DNA of 64,000 bases from Bursaphelenchus xylophilus (lineage: Eukaryota; Nematoda; Chromadorea; Rhabditida; Aphelenchoididae). Below are positions 1 to 12,026 of the stretch, one piece after another (position 1 is the stretch's first letter; each line of letters begins with the position of its first letter). A program made the position numbers and the translations under genes. The DNA lies in contig CAJFCV020000006.1 of assembly GCA_904066235.2 (NCBI GenBank), positions 3,906,001 through 3,970,000 of the forward strand, written 5' to 3'. A model generated the notes under the pieces. It did not search any database, was not told where the DNA came from, and was given only the letters and a program-made list of their open reading frames with translations.

Positions 1-1877
1 AGCTACTGGAAATCAAGATTAAAACTTTCAATTCATTTAAATCAACGTGTTTATAACAAAAATAGAACAAATAACAACAAATTTACTGTTTTTCAGTCTC
101 AATATTAAAAATAAAATTGGAGCCAAATACATTTTCCATCTTATCCATGTTAAAAATGTCGTCCACCGAATTCCCCATTTCTGTATCATTAACCAGCGTT
201 TTACAGCCTACATCACTTTTCCTTTTTTCACAATGGCTATTCTATTAGTTTCGCATGTTTTGAGGGCCTTCTCCTTTCTTTCTGACGCCTCATCTGCCAG
301 TGGACCATCCTTCTCTGTGTTAACCATGCTGTTCTTCGTTGGTTGGTACAGTGAAATCCACTGAAAAGCACCCTTAGTATTAAAAACAACAAAAAATTAG
401 GCCCTTATTGACCGAAAAGTGATTCTCCCAAAGATTTCAGAGAAAAACAGGTAACTTTTTGTTCTAAAACCAAAAACACACCTCAAAATTAGCAAAAACA
501 ACATACCTCTTTGTTCCGGACCAACGATTGGGCAGAGATTATCTTCCGTGTTGCGATAGCTAAAACCGGAGCCGCCAGAAAGGTAATAATTCGGCCTTGA
601 AACCGTAATGCGGCACATAAACAATAAATGGACAAAGTTATATCTTTATTACACAAAAATCAACAAAATCAAACAAAATACACACACTCGACTTACCAAA
701 TACCTTGCAGTACTAGCAACAAAACAAGAAAATGTCTCGTCCTCCAACAAAAAATATTTTTCTACCGTACACACGAATAATTTCAAATTTGCTTTGGGTC
801 CCGGCGGGAATTATTTTATAATTGGCCAAGTGTATCCCTAGTTATGGCGTCGCGCGTACTTTAAGCGAAAAGAGTATGTAAAATTGTGAAAATGTTGAGA
901 AACGGTCAGAAAAATTGTTTGCTCTGGCTTTGCGAATTCGAATTTCAATTTAGATTATTTTTTCACAGGAGCTATCTCTTGGCAAAAACGTCTGAAATTT
1001 TTCTCAAAATTCATCAATTTTTCCAAATTTTTAAATGAAAGTGTTCCAACAAAAAATCGTTTTTCAACCGCAAAATTTGCAAAGACTTTCAACGTTTGTC
1101 GAAAGTCTCAAAAATATATGAGCGTCTCACATGGGACACATGGGACACTTGCATTTTGAGTTTGTGCCAACCTTAGTCAAAATCTATAGAGCAGTCATAT
1201 CTATTATACAAAACTTGGTTGTCGACAGCAAAGTAAGCAAAATTTCATAAATTCTTTTTCACAGCGAAAGGTTCATTTTTTCGTATGAATTTTGCAACGA
1301 AAAGCCCAGTAAATACCTCTCCAAGACTTCCTTATTACAACAACATTTTCAAAATCTCCCCTTACTCACTTACCGCAATGTGATGACCTCAACTCCCACT
1401 TTGCGTCAAGTATTTTGTCGTGACGTTCTCGAAATTCTGACTAACACGAACTGATAACTTTTCGAGACAAAAACGTCTTTGAAAACGGAGTTTTTCAAAG
1501 ACGTTTCGAACGCTTTTAGCGCCTATACAATAATCGTGATTATTTATTTGCAAAGCGGCTTATCGCAGTTACAAAGACACATTATGGGGGTCGTATTCAG
1601 TGAAGGAAACAAGGCAAATGTATACTGTTCGTAGTACTGAAAGTAAAAAATGTTTAATTTCACACGCACAAAACACCAATTAACGTATTTTAAAAATGTG
1701 AAAAGACAATTTTTGCATGCAAAATAAACTTCAAAAACGTGGTGTATTTAAAAAAACTGTACGTAAAATAAACAAATCGTACAAAAAAACCGTACACATG
1801 CGCTTGGCCTAGGCCACATGTCAATTCTTGGAAATTTCAGCTCATTGGAAGCGCAATTGAAATAACAAACGTTGCCT

Positions 1878-2314
1878 CAAGAGAAGAGCTCCGAGTATGA
1901 CGTCAGATTTTTGAAAAAAACTTTGCACAAAATTTTCTATGATATATGTGAATCCCAGCCCGCGCATTGCAGAGACAACCGAGATTTTTTCGATCGAAAC
2001 TCGGCAAAAGTTTGATATTTTTTGCCGAATTTCGGCACGAAAAGTTTCATACCTGTTTCTACCGTAAAGGAAAATGTTTCTACAAAAAATCAAAATTTTC
2101 CGCACGAAACTGCCAAAGTTATGGCCAAAAAGCGTTTTCTCTCTGACCGCTCTCCACGTTTAGCGTGCTCTCTCGGCGGCAAAAATCGTTCGATATCTCG
2201 GCGGCGCCCGCAAAGCGCAAGCTAAGACTTCTAGGAATTGATATTTAGTCCATACCCGACGTGTGTGCAAAATTTAAAGAAAATCTAAGAGTCGCACTTA
2301 GGGTACTTCCCTTG
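1878..2314 (-). mobile_element. TTA-flanked MITE, family B, old copy
   Basis: This is a reverse-orientation copy of the element at 63167-63615. Shared blocks are the right end reading GTCGCACTTAGGGTACTTCCC followed by TTG and TTA, the central block with CTCTCGGCGGCAAAAATCG, and the block GCCGAATTTCGGCACGAAAAG. The left terminal repeat is strongly eroded, so the left boundary is approximate. No protein is encoded. It is inferred to be a non-autonomous DNA transposon relic. Confidence 0.6.
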
Positions 2315-3084
2315 TTACACAATTTTTTTTTATAGAAATGTACCTGCCAAAAATCGCAAAAAATAGAGAAAAAAAATCTTGGCTATTTTTGCTAAGCATA
2401 TTTCTCAATTTTCCCACCCTCCCTTCGATTGGCCTTTGTGTTTCAAAAATCGCGTCAAAATAACCTAATTATCATCATTCCAACGCAATCGAGCCCGCTC
2501 GAAAAGGCCGACCGAAACGCCTTTTCCCGTGGCTGATGACTCAATGGCCTCAGGAGCGAAGGGAAAAGTGGTCGACGCGAATGACCAACCCAACTTTTAA
2601 GGAGAGGAATTTATGAAAAATTTTCATAAATTGGTTTAATCGGAGGGCGAGGGCGAAAGAGGAACCCTCAAATTGGGGCATCCAACATATTACGCGGAAC
2701 GCGGAAGGGGTTATGGAATTTTGCGATTATTAATGGAAAGTAACGCATGGGGAAGGAGGGAAAAATAAGGAAAAAAGATTATTACAGGTTGGTGGAGTAA
2801 GGTGGGACTTTTATTTTCGGAAAGCAGATAGGAAAAGTGCTTTTTTGTAAGGTGTAAATTCACAATTATGCATCTACATACTACATTCAAACACAGGAAA
2901 AATTTAAATTGATTTCCAAAGGAATCATTGACCTCATACCTGCATATTAGGTAGATTCTCAAAATGCAACGTCAATATTTTACTTCAAAACCTGGGAAAA
3001 ATTTGAAAACAAGGCTCAAATCAATTTCTCAAGATTTCAAATCCTTTTTGGCAGGCATAGCCTCAATTGTCATGTTTTTTACAA

Positions 3085-3455
3085 TTTGCGCACAATTTGG
3101 ATATAGGCCAGATATCAATTCTTGCAAACTTTATCCCGTGCTTTGCAAGGGAAGCCAAGATATTGACCGATCTTTGTGGCTAAGAGAGCACGCTAAACCG
3201 AGGAGAGCGGTCACAGAAAAAAGACCCTTTTTGACCATATCTTTGCCATTTTCGTTAGAAAAAATTGATTTTTTATGGAAACATTACCTTCTACGGTAAA
3301 GAATTTGAAAAAAAGTGTTACATTTATTTCCAAAACTTCTATCGCTTCTGAAAATCGCGAGCTAGCAGTCTCGCATGTCTTATAAAAAAGCTATTCTAAA
3401 TTTGTGCCAAGTATCATCAAAATCTGAGCGTCGCACTTGGCGCACCTCCCCAATT
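3085..3455 (+). mobile_element. Degraded family B MITE copy
   Basis: Blocks typical of family B follow in the same order as in the intact copy at 63167-63615. They are the 'ATATCAATTCTTG' region, 'GAGAGCACGCTAAACCGAGG', 'GGAGAGCGGTCACAGA', and a right end with 'TTGTGCCAAGTATCATC' and 'TCTGAGCGTCGCACTTGG'. The left terminal repeat cannot be found and the flanking TTA duplication is lost. Boundaries are approximate. Confidence 0.55.
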
Positions 3456-4581
3456 TCAAGATCTGAGGTCTTCTAACGCTTCCGTTGTAAGTTGAATTGC
3501 TTCGTGGGGCATAACAAAAAACTATAAAACAATTTTCCCAAACAACTTCCGTGACAAGCTGCAAAATAAATACACTGAACAATGCCTTATTTATCAACTT
3601 TACCGCAATAACAACCCCACCAAAATACAATCATTTCCAGCGATTTCTCCCATCTTTTCCCTGCATCTTTGACTAAAAATTTCGCACTTCCAAGAACACT
3701 ACTAATAACAACAATTTGTAAAAAACAGAGATCTCGGACGTCCCCTCTTTTAATGCCCACTTCAGAATCCGATGATGACCCGGAGATCAGAGTTATTAAA
3801 TGATGTTTTATAATTAAAAAGAAGACAAAAAGACGGAAGGGAAGAGGGATCTGGATCCAGGAGGAGTGAAGTTGTGAGGTCGGGAGAATGGGAGTTAATT
3901 AAAGCTGCACAGAATCGTGTTGGTGAGCTGCTACAGGAGTGGAAGCAGGTCAGAAGAGGAGCACCATTTCCGGTTTTGGGATCGGTAGTGTGAACAGAAG
4001 AATAAAGTAATAAAAATCAAGACTTGTTAATTCATCGAATAATGTAAATCTTGAATTTGGAGCAGACGGAATTGAAAGAAAGTGGGCTTAAATAAACAAG
4101 GGAAGTGCTCAAAGTGCAAAGCTCAGATTTTCCTTACAAAAAACTTGCTTACCGTAAAGACATTGCACGTCAATCCAGCACCTTTCCTGAACCGTTTACG
4201 AAGATTTTTTTAAAGAGCAACATTGCCCTTAAAAAATCGAAAAATATTTAGAACATTATTTTCTGACCAGGAAGCAAGACTTTGTCTCGAATAGTCAAGA
4301 AAAAACAGATTTCCTACAAAGTTCTGTTTCTGAGAAAACGCCACATTGATTACATCACCAGCAGGAAATAAAATAGGTTCAACCGAACCACATTTAAGTT
4401 CATAACGATTTTAGCTCGCACTTTGCAAAGGGATATTCTGTAATACCTGCCGACAAGAGAGTGGGCGAAATGTGGATAGCGGCCACAGAAAGAATATTTT
4501 TTACCATGTTTTTTGCCAGTTTCGAGAGGAAAGGGTTCCTTTATAAAAACGTTGACCTCTACGGCAAAAACAGGACTGATA

Positions 4582-4774
4582 CTAGTCCGTCCGGAAAGTC
4601 GCCGGACGGAAATCGGCGACATGCACTGTGAGAAAAAACTTAGGGTGCGAGCGACGGCTCGAAAAAGCCTATTGCACAGTGCAGAAAGCCAAAAATCGCA
4701 CAGTGCAAAGTGAACTTTCGTTTTCGCGGAGTGCACGCCGCCGATTTCAGCCCGGCGACTTTCCGGACGGGCTA
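4582..4774. mobile_element. 193-bp TA-flanked palindromic MITE, family C
   Basis: The left end starts CTAGTCCGTCCGGAAAGTCG and the right end is its inverse, finishing CCGGACGGGCTAG. Both ends are bordered by TA, as expected for Tc1/mariner-type integration. The interior contains inverted GCACAGTGC words around 4670-4700 and codes for nothing. Related pieces lie at 4894-4990, about 6160-6240, 10935-11050 and 15759-15952. Confidence 0.7.
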
Positions 4775-4893
4775 GTACATACTTTTATGAGTAAGCACGC
4801 AAAAAGTCCTGAATTTTGACCAATTTGCGGACCAAAAATCTCAATTGTTTCGGCAAGAGAAAAAATCGTATGCTGAGAAGAAAGGCTGAAGAT

Positions 4894-4990
4894 ATGTGTA
4901 CTAGTCCGTCGACAAAGTCGCTGGAGTGACTTTGGTGACGTCACTGTGAAAAAAATAAAAGTTTACTTTGCACTATGCAATTTCTTGCTT
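4894..4990. mobile_element. Half copy of family C MITE
   Basis: It begins TGTACTAGTCCGTCGACAAAG and continues through a TGACGTCACTGTG segment to AAGTTTACTTTGCACTATGC, matching the left half and part of the centre of the element at 4582-4774. The right terminal repeat is absent. It lies only about 120 bp from the more complete copy. Confidence 0.5.
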
Positions 4991-6599
4991 TTTGCACCGC
5001 ACGGCAACCCAAAGTATTTTCTGGCTCCTTTCGACTCTTCGCCCATTTTGTATTGGTTGAAATCAAACGAAATATCAGAAAAGAATTTTTCGTGGGATTT
5101 TTCGACCGAAAAATACTTTTCTCAGCCTACAAATTTTTGCAAAAAATTACGAGTCTGATATTTTATTCATCATGAACGAATTTAAAATTTAAAAACAGGG
5201 ATCTTTTTTAAAAATTCATCCCCCCAAAGCTCAAGGAATTCCACAAAATCACCCACATCAGAGCCCTTGATATGATTTTTATATGCGTTTAATCCGTTTC
5301 ATTCCTCCTGGAGCACCTGTTCGAACACAAAAAAACACATTTATATCCCCCAATTGTTTTTGTTTTCTGGCCGCAAATTTTTCGAATTTTTATTTTTTCG
5401 TAATTTTAACTTTTGCTTTTCAAAATTTTCCGTGTATTTTTCATATGAATTATTGCGTATTCTGCTTTTTGATAGATCATATTTTATCTAATCAAAATGT
5501 TTTTGTCATTTTAGCAAAATCAATTTCACAATGTCATCGAATAACAGAAAGGGTGAAAAGCTCAGCGGTCACAAGTGAATTCACATGACCTCTGATTTTC
5601 TCATGTTCTCATTCCATTGTGTTATCAGGTCGAAATGCAAAGTCGTCAAAGAGCGAATAGCCAAAGGCCGGTGACGTTGAACAATTAAATTTTGAGGAAA
5701 TTTTCAATTTATAAGGGCGTATTTGAAGCTGACTAATTTTTTGATACTTTTTGATACCAAAATCTGACCAAATTCTATGCCAAATTCGACTTTTTCAGTC
5801 TTCCCAATAACGGTTATTTGTCGCCAAAAACGTACAGAGTATCAAGATTTCATGTCAAGAGTGTACTAAATTTACTTTATCAACGTTCTCGTGGAACAAT
5901 GATTCCTCAGAGTACAAAGAAAAGGGAGCGTTTGTTTATGCTCATCCTTATCACCTTCCTTTTATTGTAAACCACCCAAGAGAGAGTTGCAAATAAATCA
6001 AAATTTTAGGTGTTCTAGAATTGTACGTATGATTCATACTACAGTGGAGCTCCTCCACATCCAACTCCTGTGGAACAAAACCTTTATATCACAAACAATT
6101 TCATAGGCTGCAAAAATAAATTTCATGCAAAAGAAGATCTTCGTGTACGTATCCGTTTGCAAAGTCGCTGGGGTGATTTTGGAGACATGTACAATACGAA
6201 AATAAAAGTTTACTTTCCACTGTGCCTCGTGTTTGCAGAGCAGGTGTTTGGTTGTATTTTGTATGTTCTTCAGGCTGTAAAAAAGCAAAATCTTTTGGAT
6301 TTTTGGCAACTTCTAACTTTTCTAAGTGTCCTTTCCTAACCACGTATTTTAAAAAATCAAATTTCAAAGCTACTAGCCTCTAACATGACTTTATTAAATG
6401 CGAATTTGAATCAGAGATCATCTGCAATCAGAAACCTTCTTGTAATCAAAAGAAAGCTCAGAACTCAAAGAACCCTGACCATGCCTTTGCTGCCGCCTTT
6501 ATATCAACACCTTCTCCATCGATTCTTCACGAAACTTCCTCCTTTTTCCACGACATACCACGTCTTTTCTCTTGACCACCGCCCATCCGCGAATGTTCA

Positions 6600-6796
6600 A
6601 ATATCAGGCCGTGCAAACACACGCGCCTCAGACGTTTACCTCGAGTACATTAAAGGGGCCGGAGGGTTTGAAAACTTGCGGAAATCAAGGACATTTGAAA
6701 TTGAATCAGAGAATAGTTTTTGTGCGGACTGATAACGCTCGTCTGTTATAAGAGGGCCTTTTTTGAGGGTCGAGACGAGTCTCTGTTCCTAAAAAA
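6600..6796 (+). promoter_or_regulatory. Candidate promoter of the lipid phosphatase gene
   Basis: The DNA becomes GC-richer before the start codon at 6797. A TATA-like TTATAAGAGG lies at about 6746-6755, some 45 bp upstream of the ATG. The position suits a core promoter with a very short leader. No trans-splice acceptor is obvious in the last 40 bases. This is inference from composition and position only. Confidence 0.3.
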
Positions 6797-9700
6797 ATGA
6801 TCTCTCGGCATGTGTTCAGTGTGATTGTGGCGCTGCCAATTCTGGTTTTATGCAAATACCTGGCCAACTTGGTGCCGTATGAAAAACAGGTAAGTGTTAT
6901 CGGGGAGATTGGAAAATTTTGGCGGGAAAAAATTTTGAAAAAGGAAATTGATCAAGTCGCAATAATTCGATGTTTATATGTGTATAAGTTTTGTAACAAT
7001 CTTAGACTACTTAATTCTAAAACATACTAAAGGTTATGAAAGCTCACTAATTATGAAACCACCTAAATTCTTAGAGTAATGACAAATCATTTCCCTCATT
7101 TTTTAGCAATGACGCACCTTTGATTTGTCTAATATAATTTCAAGTTTTAACACCCTTGATTAGTCTAAGCGTTACATAAAGTCTGGTAGATTATAAGCGT
7201 GTTTCTGCAAGGATATACGAGATATTGAACAATCTTTTTTTTGACAAAGAACATCCGACAGCGCGGAGAGACAGCTAAATTTTTGTGGCTTTGTAAAAGT
7301 AATTTTGTATATTGCCGTATATTGCACATTTACAGCAATGTTTTCCACCATAAAAAATTGTAAAAATAAGCAAATTTGTACACATCTTTGTCCTAAAATT
7401 CCTTCAAATAGGAGATAAAACTTGCATTCAAAATTATGAAAAATTTAATCAATGGACTTGTGTTTTCGCCTTAAAAATGTAGGACTCCCATTTTTAATAC
7501 CGTATTTTACCTCTTTTACAAATTTTATGCAATATTTTTTCAGGGGTTCTTCTGCGATGACAATGAGATTCGTCTGCCGTATAAAGAGGACACAATTGGC
7601 AGTTATACGATGTTATTCCTCTTTGCCGTAATTGCTGTGGTCTTGGTAAGTAATTCTGTTGTTAAAATACGATATAGTTATCAATGTAATCATAACATAT
7701 TCTTAACTTCAGATGATCGTATCTGAATATTCATTGGTCAAGCATTTGTCCAAGAAAGGGAAGCGGATTGTCACGGAGTCCACGGCGATTCATCCAGTCA
7801 TATTAACGATAATATTCTTCCTTGGTAAGTTTTATACAGGGTGCGGCAATTTTTCGGCCGGATTTTAATTTGCCATAACTTTTTTAGTTTTTGGGCAAAT
7901 GTCAAAATTCTTTTTTTCCCTGAATCCATAGACAACCCCATTTTGTTTAATACCAAATATGTTATACCCGTTCATTAGACTACAGTAAAAATTCGAGACA
8001 AAGAAAAAGCTCTAATTTTCATAGCTGACAATGGAATTACCCCTAGTGCGACCCTCAGATTTTCTTTAAATTTTGCATATGGGCCGGACATAGGCCACAC
8101 ATCAATTCCTGAAAGTTTCAGCCCGCACCTTTCAGGGGCGACCAAGATATTCAACGATTCTTTGCGGTCAGGAGGGCACATGAGTGGCCACACAGAAAAA
8201 CTTTTTGGCTATATCTTCGCTAGTTTTGTGCGGAGATAGCTGATTTTTTGTGGAAACGGTATTCTCCATGGCATGAACAGGCATGAAACTTTTTACGACA
8301 AAATTCGTAAAAAGAGTCATTTTTTCTGGCGATTTTCACACACGCCGAAAAAGCAGAGAAAACGACCGAAATGCCAATAACTATGTACTAGGTCCCTGTA
8401 TATATAACATACTTGGTATTAAAACACGATTTCTGAGTGAGTGTAGCAGCCCTTGACATAGAAAATTTCGATCTCGGGTTTTTTGCCTTAATGTGACCGA
8501 CATCATCCTAAAAACTTATTGGCAAAACAGTTTTGCCTACTTCCGCCGTTAACATAGTTGTTTTTACAATTTATTGTTTATACAGTAATCCTCAATAATT
8601 CAGTAATGACCATACAGATATTCATGAAATTGTGTATACTGACGTTTTCGAACTCGTAGATTTCAAAAAAAGTGGTTTTGACTCATTAGGATTACTGTAA
8701 CATACCAAACTGCCGATTCGGCCGCCAAAAATCGGCCGTAAAAAGTTTGTTTCTAAAAACCCACAGCTGATTTTAACATATGTTAATCAGCATAAAATTC
8801 TGCCCTATAAACGTTAAAAAAAAGTCCAAAAAGTGGGGCGGCATTTTTCATGGTATAGTGGTTTTGGGTCAGAACTACCAATCCAGCGTCCCGAGTTCGA
8901 GTCCGCCTGGATGCAAAAACCAAAAATAAAGCGTAAATTAGCTTTAATGTGGTCTTGGGGTCTGTATGAGGGAGACTGAATAATTTTAGACATAGATGAT
9001 AACCCTATTTGAGATAAAAATGGATTTTATATAATTTTAGATGATAAATTCGTGAAAAATGAAACGTCTTCAAATTGCTTGAAATTGATAACAACTCTTC
9101 TAGAAATAATTCTAAGAAACTTTTCCGTTAGCTTTTTTTGATTGCTTACTGTATCATAGAGTACTGTAACATAAAACCTTTTTTCCTTAACCGTGGTTTT
9201 CTTCTAAATTCTTTAAATGAAATTTTGAATTTTTTTGGTTAGCTTTTCTAAACGGTCGATACCATACGCGCTGCATATTTAAAATAAAATTCCATCTCTA
9301 TTCCAGTGTGTATTCGTATCATCGTTAATTGGTGAAACTTCGGGAGATTTCTCAGGTCTTTTGAATCGTACGGCCATAAAAACATTTTGGTGTTCCAACC
9401 GACTCACTCTTAACCATTTCTATCATTATAGTGATAGTCCGATGTCTCTGCGCTCCGTGGTATGTGAAAAACTAAATCGGGTTTAATGTTACAGTACTCC
9501 ATGGTACAGTAAGCAATCAAAAAAAGCTAACGGAAAAGTTTCTTAGAATTATTCCTAGAAGAGCTGGTATCAATTTCAAACGATTTGGAGACGTTTTATT
9601 TTTCACGAATTTATCATCTACAATTATATAAAATCCATTTTTATCTCAAATAGGGGTATCATCTATGTCTAAAGTCTCTCTCATACAGACCCCAAGACCA

Positions 9701-11570
9701 CATCAAAGCTAATTTACGCTTGATTTTTTGTTTTTGCATCCAGGCGGACTCGAACTCGGGACGCTGGATTGGTAGTTCTGACCCAAAACCACTATACCAT
9801 GAAAAATGCCGCCCCACTTTTTGGACTTTTTTTTAACGTTTATAGGGCAGAATTTTATGCTGATTAACATATGTAAAAATCAGCTGTGGGTTTTCAGGAA
9901 CAAACTTTTTACGGCCGATTTTTGGCGGCCGAATCGGCAGTTTGGTATGTTACAGTAATCCTAATGAGTCAAAACCACTTTTTTTGAAATCTACGAGTTC
10001 GAAAACATCAGTATGCACAATTTCATGAATATCTGTACGGTCATTACTGAATTATTGTGGATTACTGTATAAACAATAAATTGTAAAAACAACTATGTTA
10101 ACGGCGGAAGTAGGCAAAACTGTTTTGCCAATAAGTTTTTAGGATGATGTCGGTTACATTAAGGCAAAAAACCCGAGATCGAAATTTTCTATGTCACGGC
10201 CTAACTAAAGGCTGCTTCACTGACTCAGAAATCGTGTTTTAAACAAAATGGGGTTGTCTGAGGATTCAGGGAAAAAAAGAATTTTAACATTCGGATAAAA
10301 ACTAAAAAAGTTATAGCCAATTCAAATCCGGCCGAAAAATTGCCGCACCCTGTATTGTAAAATACGCAATCCACAGAGTCCGCTGTAATTGTTTGCTATT
10401 GACAATTTTCGTTCCACACTTTGCTATACAAAGTTTCCATTGTAATTCAGCATCCCTTTTCAGCCTGCCTCCTCTGCAATATTTACTGTGTCCAAACCAC
10501 AGTCGGGTTTTCAAAACGGACAGTCTCAAGGCTCCGGCCCAACTTCATCTCAGTTTGTCAGCCAAATTTGACAGAGCTGTGCAGCTTCGAAAACTCCCAC
10601 AAATTCATCCAACATTATCGATGTTATGGAGAGTTCCGAGAGGACGAATACTACAGTTTTCCCAGTGGCCACTCCGCACAAGCTGTTGCCTTTGGACTCT
10701 TTATGATTGTAAGTCAGCATTTTTTTGTTTCTGCGAGCGTAGATGAGAGCCCTGCAGAGGGTAGTGCGCTTTACAAGGAGAATATTGAAAGAGAAATTTT
10801 TTGAAACAGACCTTGCAAACGGATCTCTACTTCAGGCTGGAAAAATCCCAGTTTTTTATCTTTATCTGCCAATATTTTCGATAAAACTTATGCCCAAGGC
10901 TAATACGACCAAAGCAACTTTTCAAGCATATTAACAAAGTGGCTAGAGTAATTTTGACAGCCGAAAAAAATCAGCAAAAACGGACAGTGCAAAGCGAACC
11001 TTTGTGTCGCAATAGCGGCTTTGCGTGCAGACTATAGTATAGTTCTGTTTGTGTGCTTATAGGTTAAATATGTTCTTTTTAAAAGAACCTGGCGGTATCT
11101 AAAAAAATTCAATTTTCGCATAAAATCTCCAAGTTTCAGCATTTTATGACCAAAAAATTTCGGCAATTTCTGTTAAGCGCAGGCCGAAAATCCCAAGCAT
11201 TCTTTCATAGAAGAAATCGAGCATTTTTATTGTTCCAACTTTTTAATATTATATTTACCTTTAATACTTCTTCTGCTTTCAGTTCTACATTCAAAAGCGC
11301 TACAAGTTTCTGGAGCCGTCCAGGTCATTTCTACAGTTGGCACTTTTCTTCATCACCGTGTTCATCTGCCTGAGTCGAATTCGAGATAACAAACATCGCC
11401 TAACCGATGTGATGGGTGGAGCTTCCATTGGTGCCATGTTTGCTTGGTTCTTTTTACGGCATGTTCTGAAGGACTTCAAGTTGAATCGATACGAAACAAC
11501 GGAGAAGGAGCATTTCACAGAGGACATTGCCTATGGGACGAATTGCAAAGGTGGATACGAAGCGGTGTAA
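6797..11570 (+). CDS. Lipid phosphate phosphatase (PAP2/LPP family)
   Basis: Five exons splice in frame: 6797-6889, 7544-7645, 7713-7824, 10464-10708 and 11283-11570, giving about 279 residues. All junctions are GT-AG. The protein is a multi-pass membrane enzyme expected to dephosphorylate phosphatidate, lysophosphatidate or sphingosine phosphate. The three LPP signature motifs are visible: KRTVSRLRP (K-x6-RP) at about 120-128, SFPSGHS around 167-173, and SRIRDNKHRLTD (SR-x5-H-x3-D) at 215-226, with the catalytic His and Asp present. Hydrophobic segments occur near residues 5-25, 50-70, 90-115 and 205-215. An NLT glycosylation sequon lies in the predicted extracytoplasmic loop before PSGH. 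Length and layout fit animal LPPs of about 280-310 residues. Intron 3 (7825-10463) is inflated by a foldback element. An AATAAA at 11700-11705 is a likely polyadenylation signal. Confidence 0.9.
7950..8419. mobile_element. 470-bp TA-flanked MITE nested in the left foldback arm
   Basis: Ends read ATACCAAATATGTTATA and, inverted, TATATAACATACTTGGTAT, with TA duplicated at 7948-7949 and 8420-8421. The right foldback arm (near 10240) keeps the uninterrupted sequence, which serves as an empty-site control and gives the boundaries to the base. The interior from about 8030 to 8345 resembles the left part of family B, including 'ACATCAATTCCTGAAAG', so one element may lie inside another. Confidence 0.8.
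8841..8914 (+). ncRNA. tRNA-like unit in the left foldback arm
   Basis: This is a 74-nt stretch with a Pol III A-box-like TGGTATAGTGG at 8851-8861 and a B-box-like GAGTTCGAGTCC at 8893-8904, spaced as in a real tRNA. The ends GCATTTT and GGATGC can pair, with two G-T pairs. The T stem and anticodon stem pair poorly, so I read it as a tRNA-derived pseudogene or SINE head rather than a working tRNA. It is repeated in mirror image at 9736-9809. Confidence 0.5.
9736..9809 (-). ncRNA. tRNA-like unit in the right foldback arm
   Basis: This is the mirror copy of the unit at 8841-8914, apparently identical over its 74 nt. The two units point toward each other across the element's centre. If both A and B boxes recruit TFIIIC, convergent Pol III transcription of the spacer and arms is possible. 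The fold is imperfect in the same places as in the left copy. Confidence 0.5.
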
Positions 11571-11768
11571 ATACTCTTATACAACCTCAGTGCAGCAAAT
11601 GATGTAAAAATAATTTATTGTACATAAACATGATACTCATACTTTTTTATTTATTTTTTTTTTTTTTTGACACTCTGCATAGGCATCGCTAAGATACTCA
11701 ATAAATAATGCAAGAAAGGGAAAACGAAGAATGGACAAAAATGGACAGTGAAAAAACAATCTAGCATA

Positions 11769-12026
11769 CAGTGATCCAGTGGTAAAACGTACCATTTTTT
11801 ATCCAGAAGGTATCAAAAACGTGGCAAAATGCTTCTCGCTCCAAGTGAAAACTTTGTTTTGCAATTTTTGTGAGTTTTCCTCACAGAAGAGTTTCCCTTT
11901 TTCCTCACAGAAAGAGTTTTGAAATCTGAGAGTTTAATTTGGAGAGAGAGGTATTTTGCCACATTTTTTGATACTTCCCGGATGCAAAATGGTACGCTTT
12001 TTGCCACTGGACCAGGTCCTCCACTG
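11769..12026. mobile_element. Family A palindromic MITE, copy 1
   Basis: This is a TA-bordered element with ends CAGTGATCCAGTGG and CCACTGGACCAGGTCCTCCACTG. The left end has lost about 8 bases compared with other copies. Inner arms carry the family hallmark blocks GTGGCAAAATGCTTC and TATTTTGCCACATTTTTTG. It lies 200 bp downstream of the phosphatase stop codon. Confidence 0.75.

Larger units (their letters stand above)
1..6796. other. Gene-poor left flank rich in repeat relics
   Basis: I found no coding region with splice logic or family similarity in this stretch. It holds degraded copies of two inverted-repeat families, described separately, plus AT-rich DNA with many short hairpins. A GC-richer island at about 2460-2600 carries a TGACTCA (AP-1-like) site near 2534 and could be regulatory. 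The last 200 bases look like the upstream region of the phosphatase gene that starts at 6797. Open frames here are short and show neither biased codon use nor recognisable domains. Confidence 0.5.
7837..10352. mobile_element. 2.5-kb foldback element with 867-bp inverted arms
   Basis: The outer ends are CAGGGTGCGGCAATTTTTCG and its exact inverse, each bordered by TA (7835-7836 and 10353-10354). The left arm runs 7837-9173, interrupted at 7950-8419 by a younger insertion, and the right arm runs 9486-10352. Without the insertion each arm is about 867 bp, and they mirror each other closely throughout, including tRNA-like units. The central 9174-9485 is unique and unsymmetrical. No transposase frame is seen, so it is non-autonomous. 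It lies wholly inside intron 3 of the phosphatase gene, whose pre-mRNA could form a very long duplex. Confidence 0.88.

Noticed and set aside
8841..8914. A functional tRNA gene
   Set aside because: A and B boxes and length fit, but the T stem and anticodon stem do not pair well, and the unit is part of a transposon arm. It is kept as tRNA-like only.
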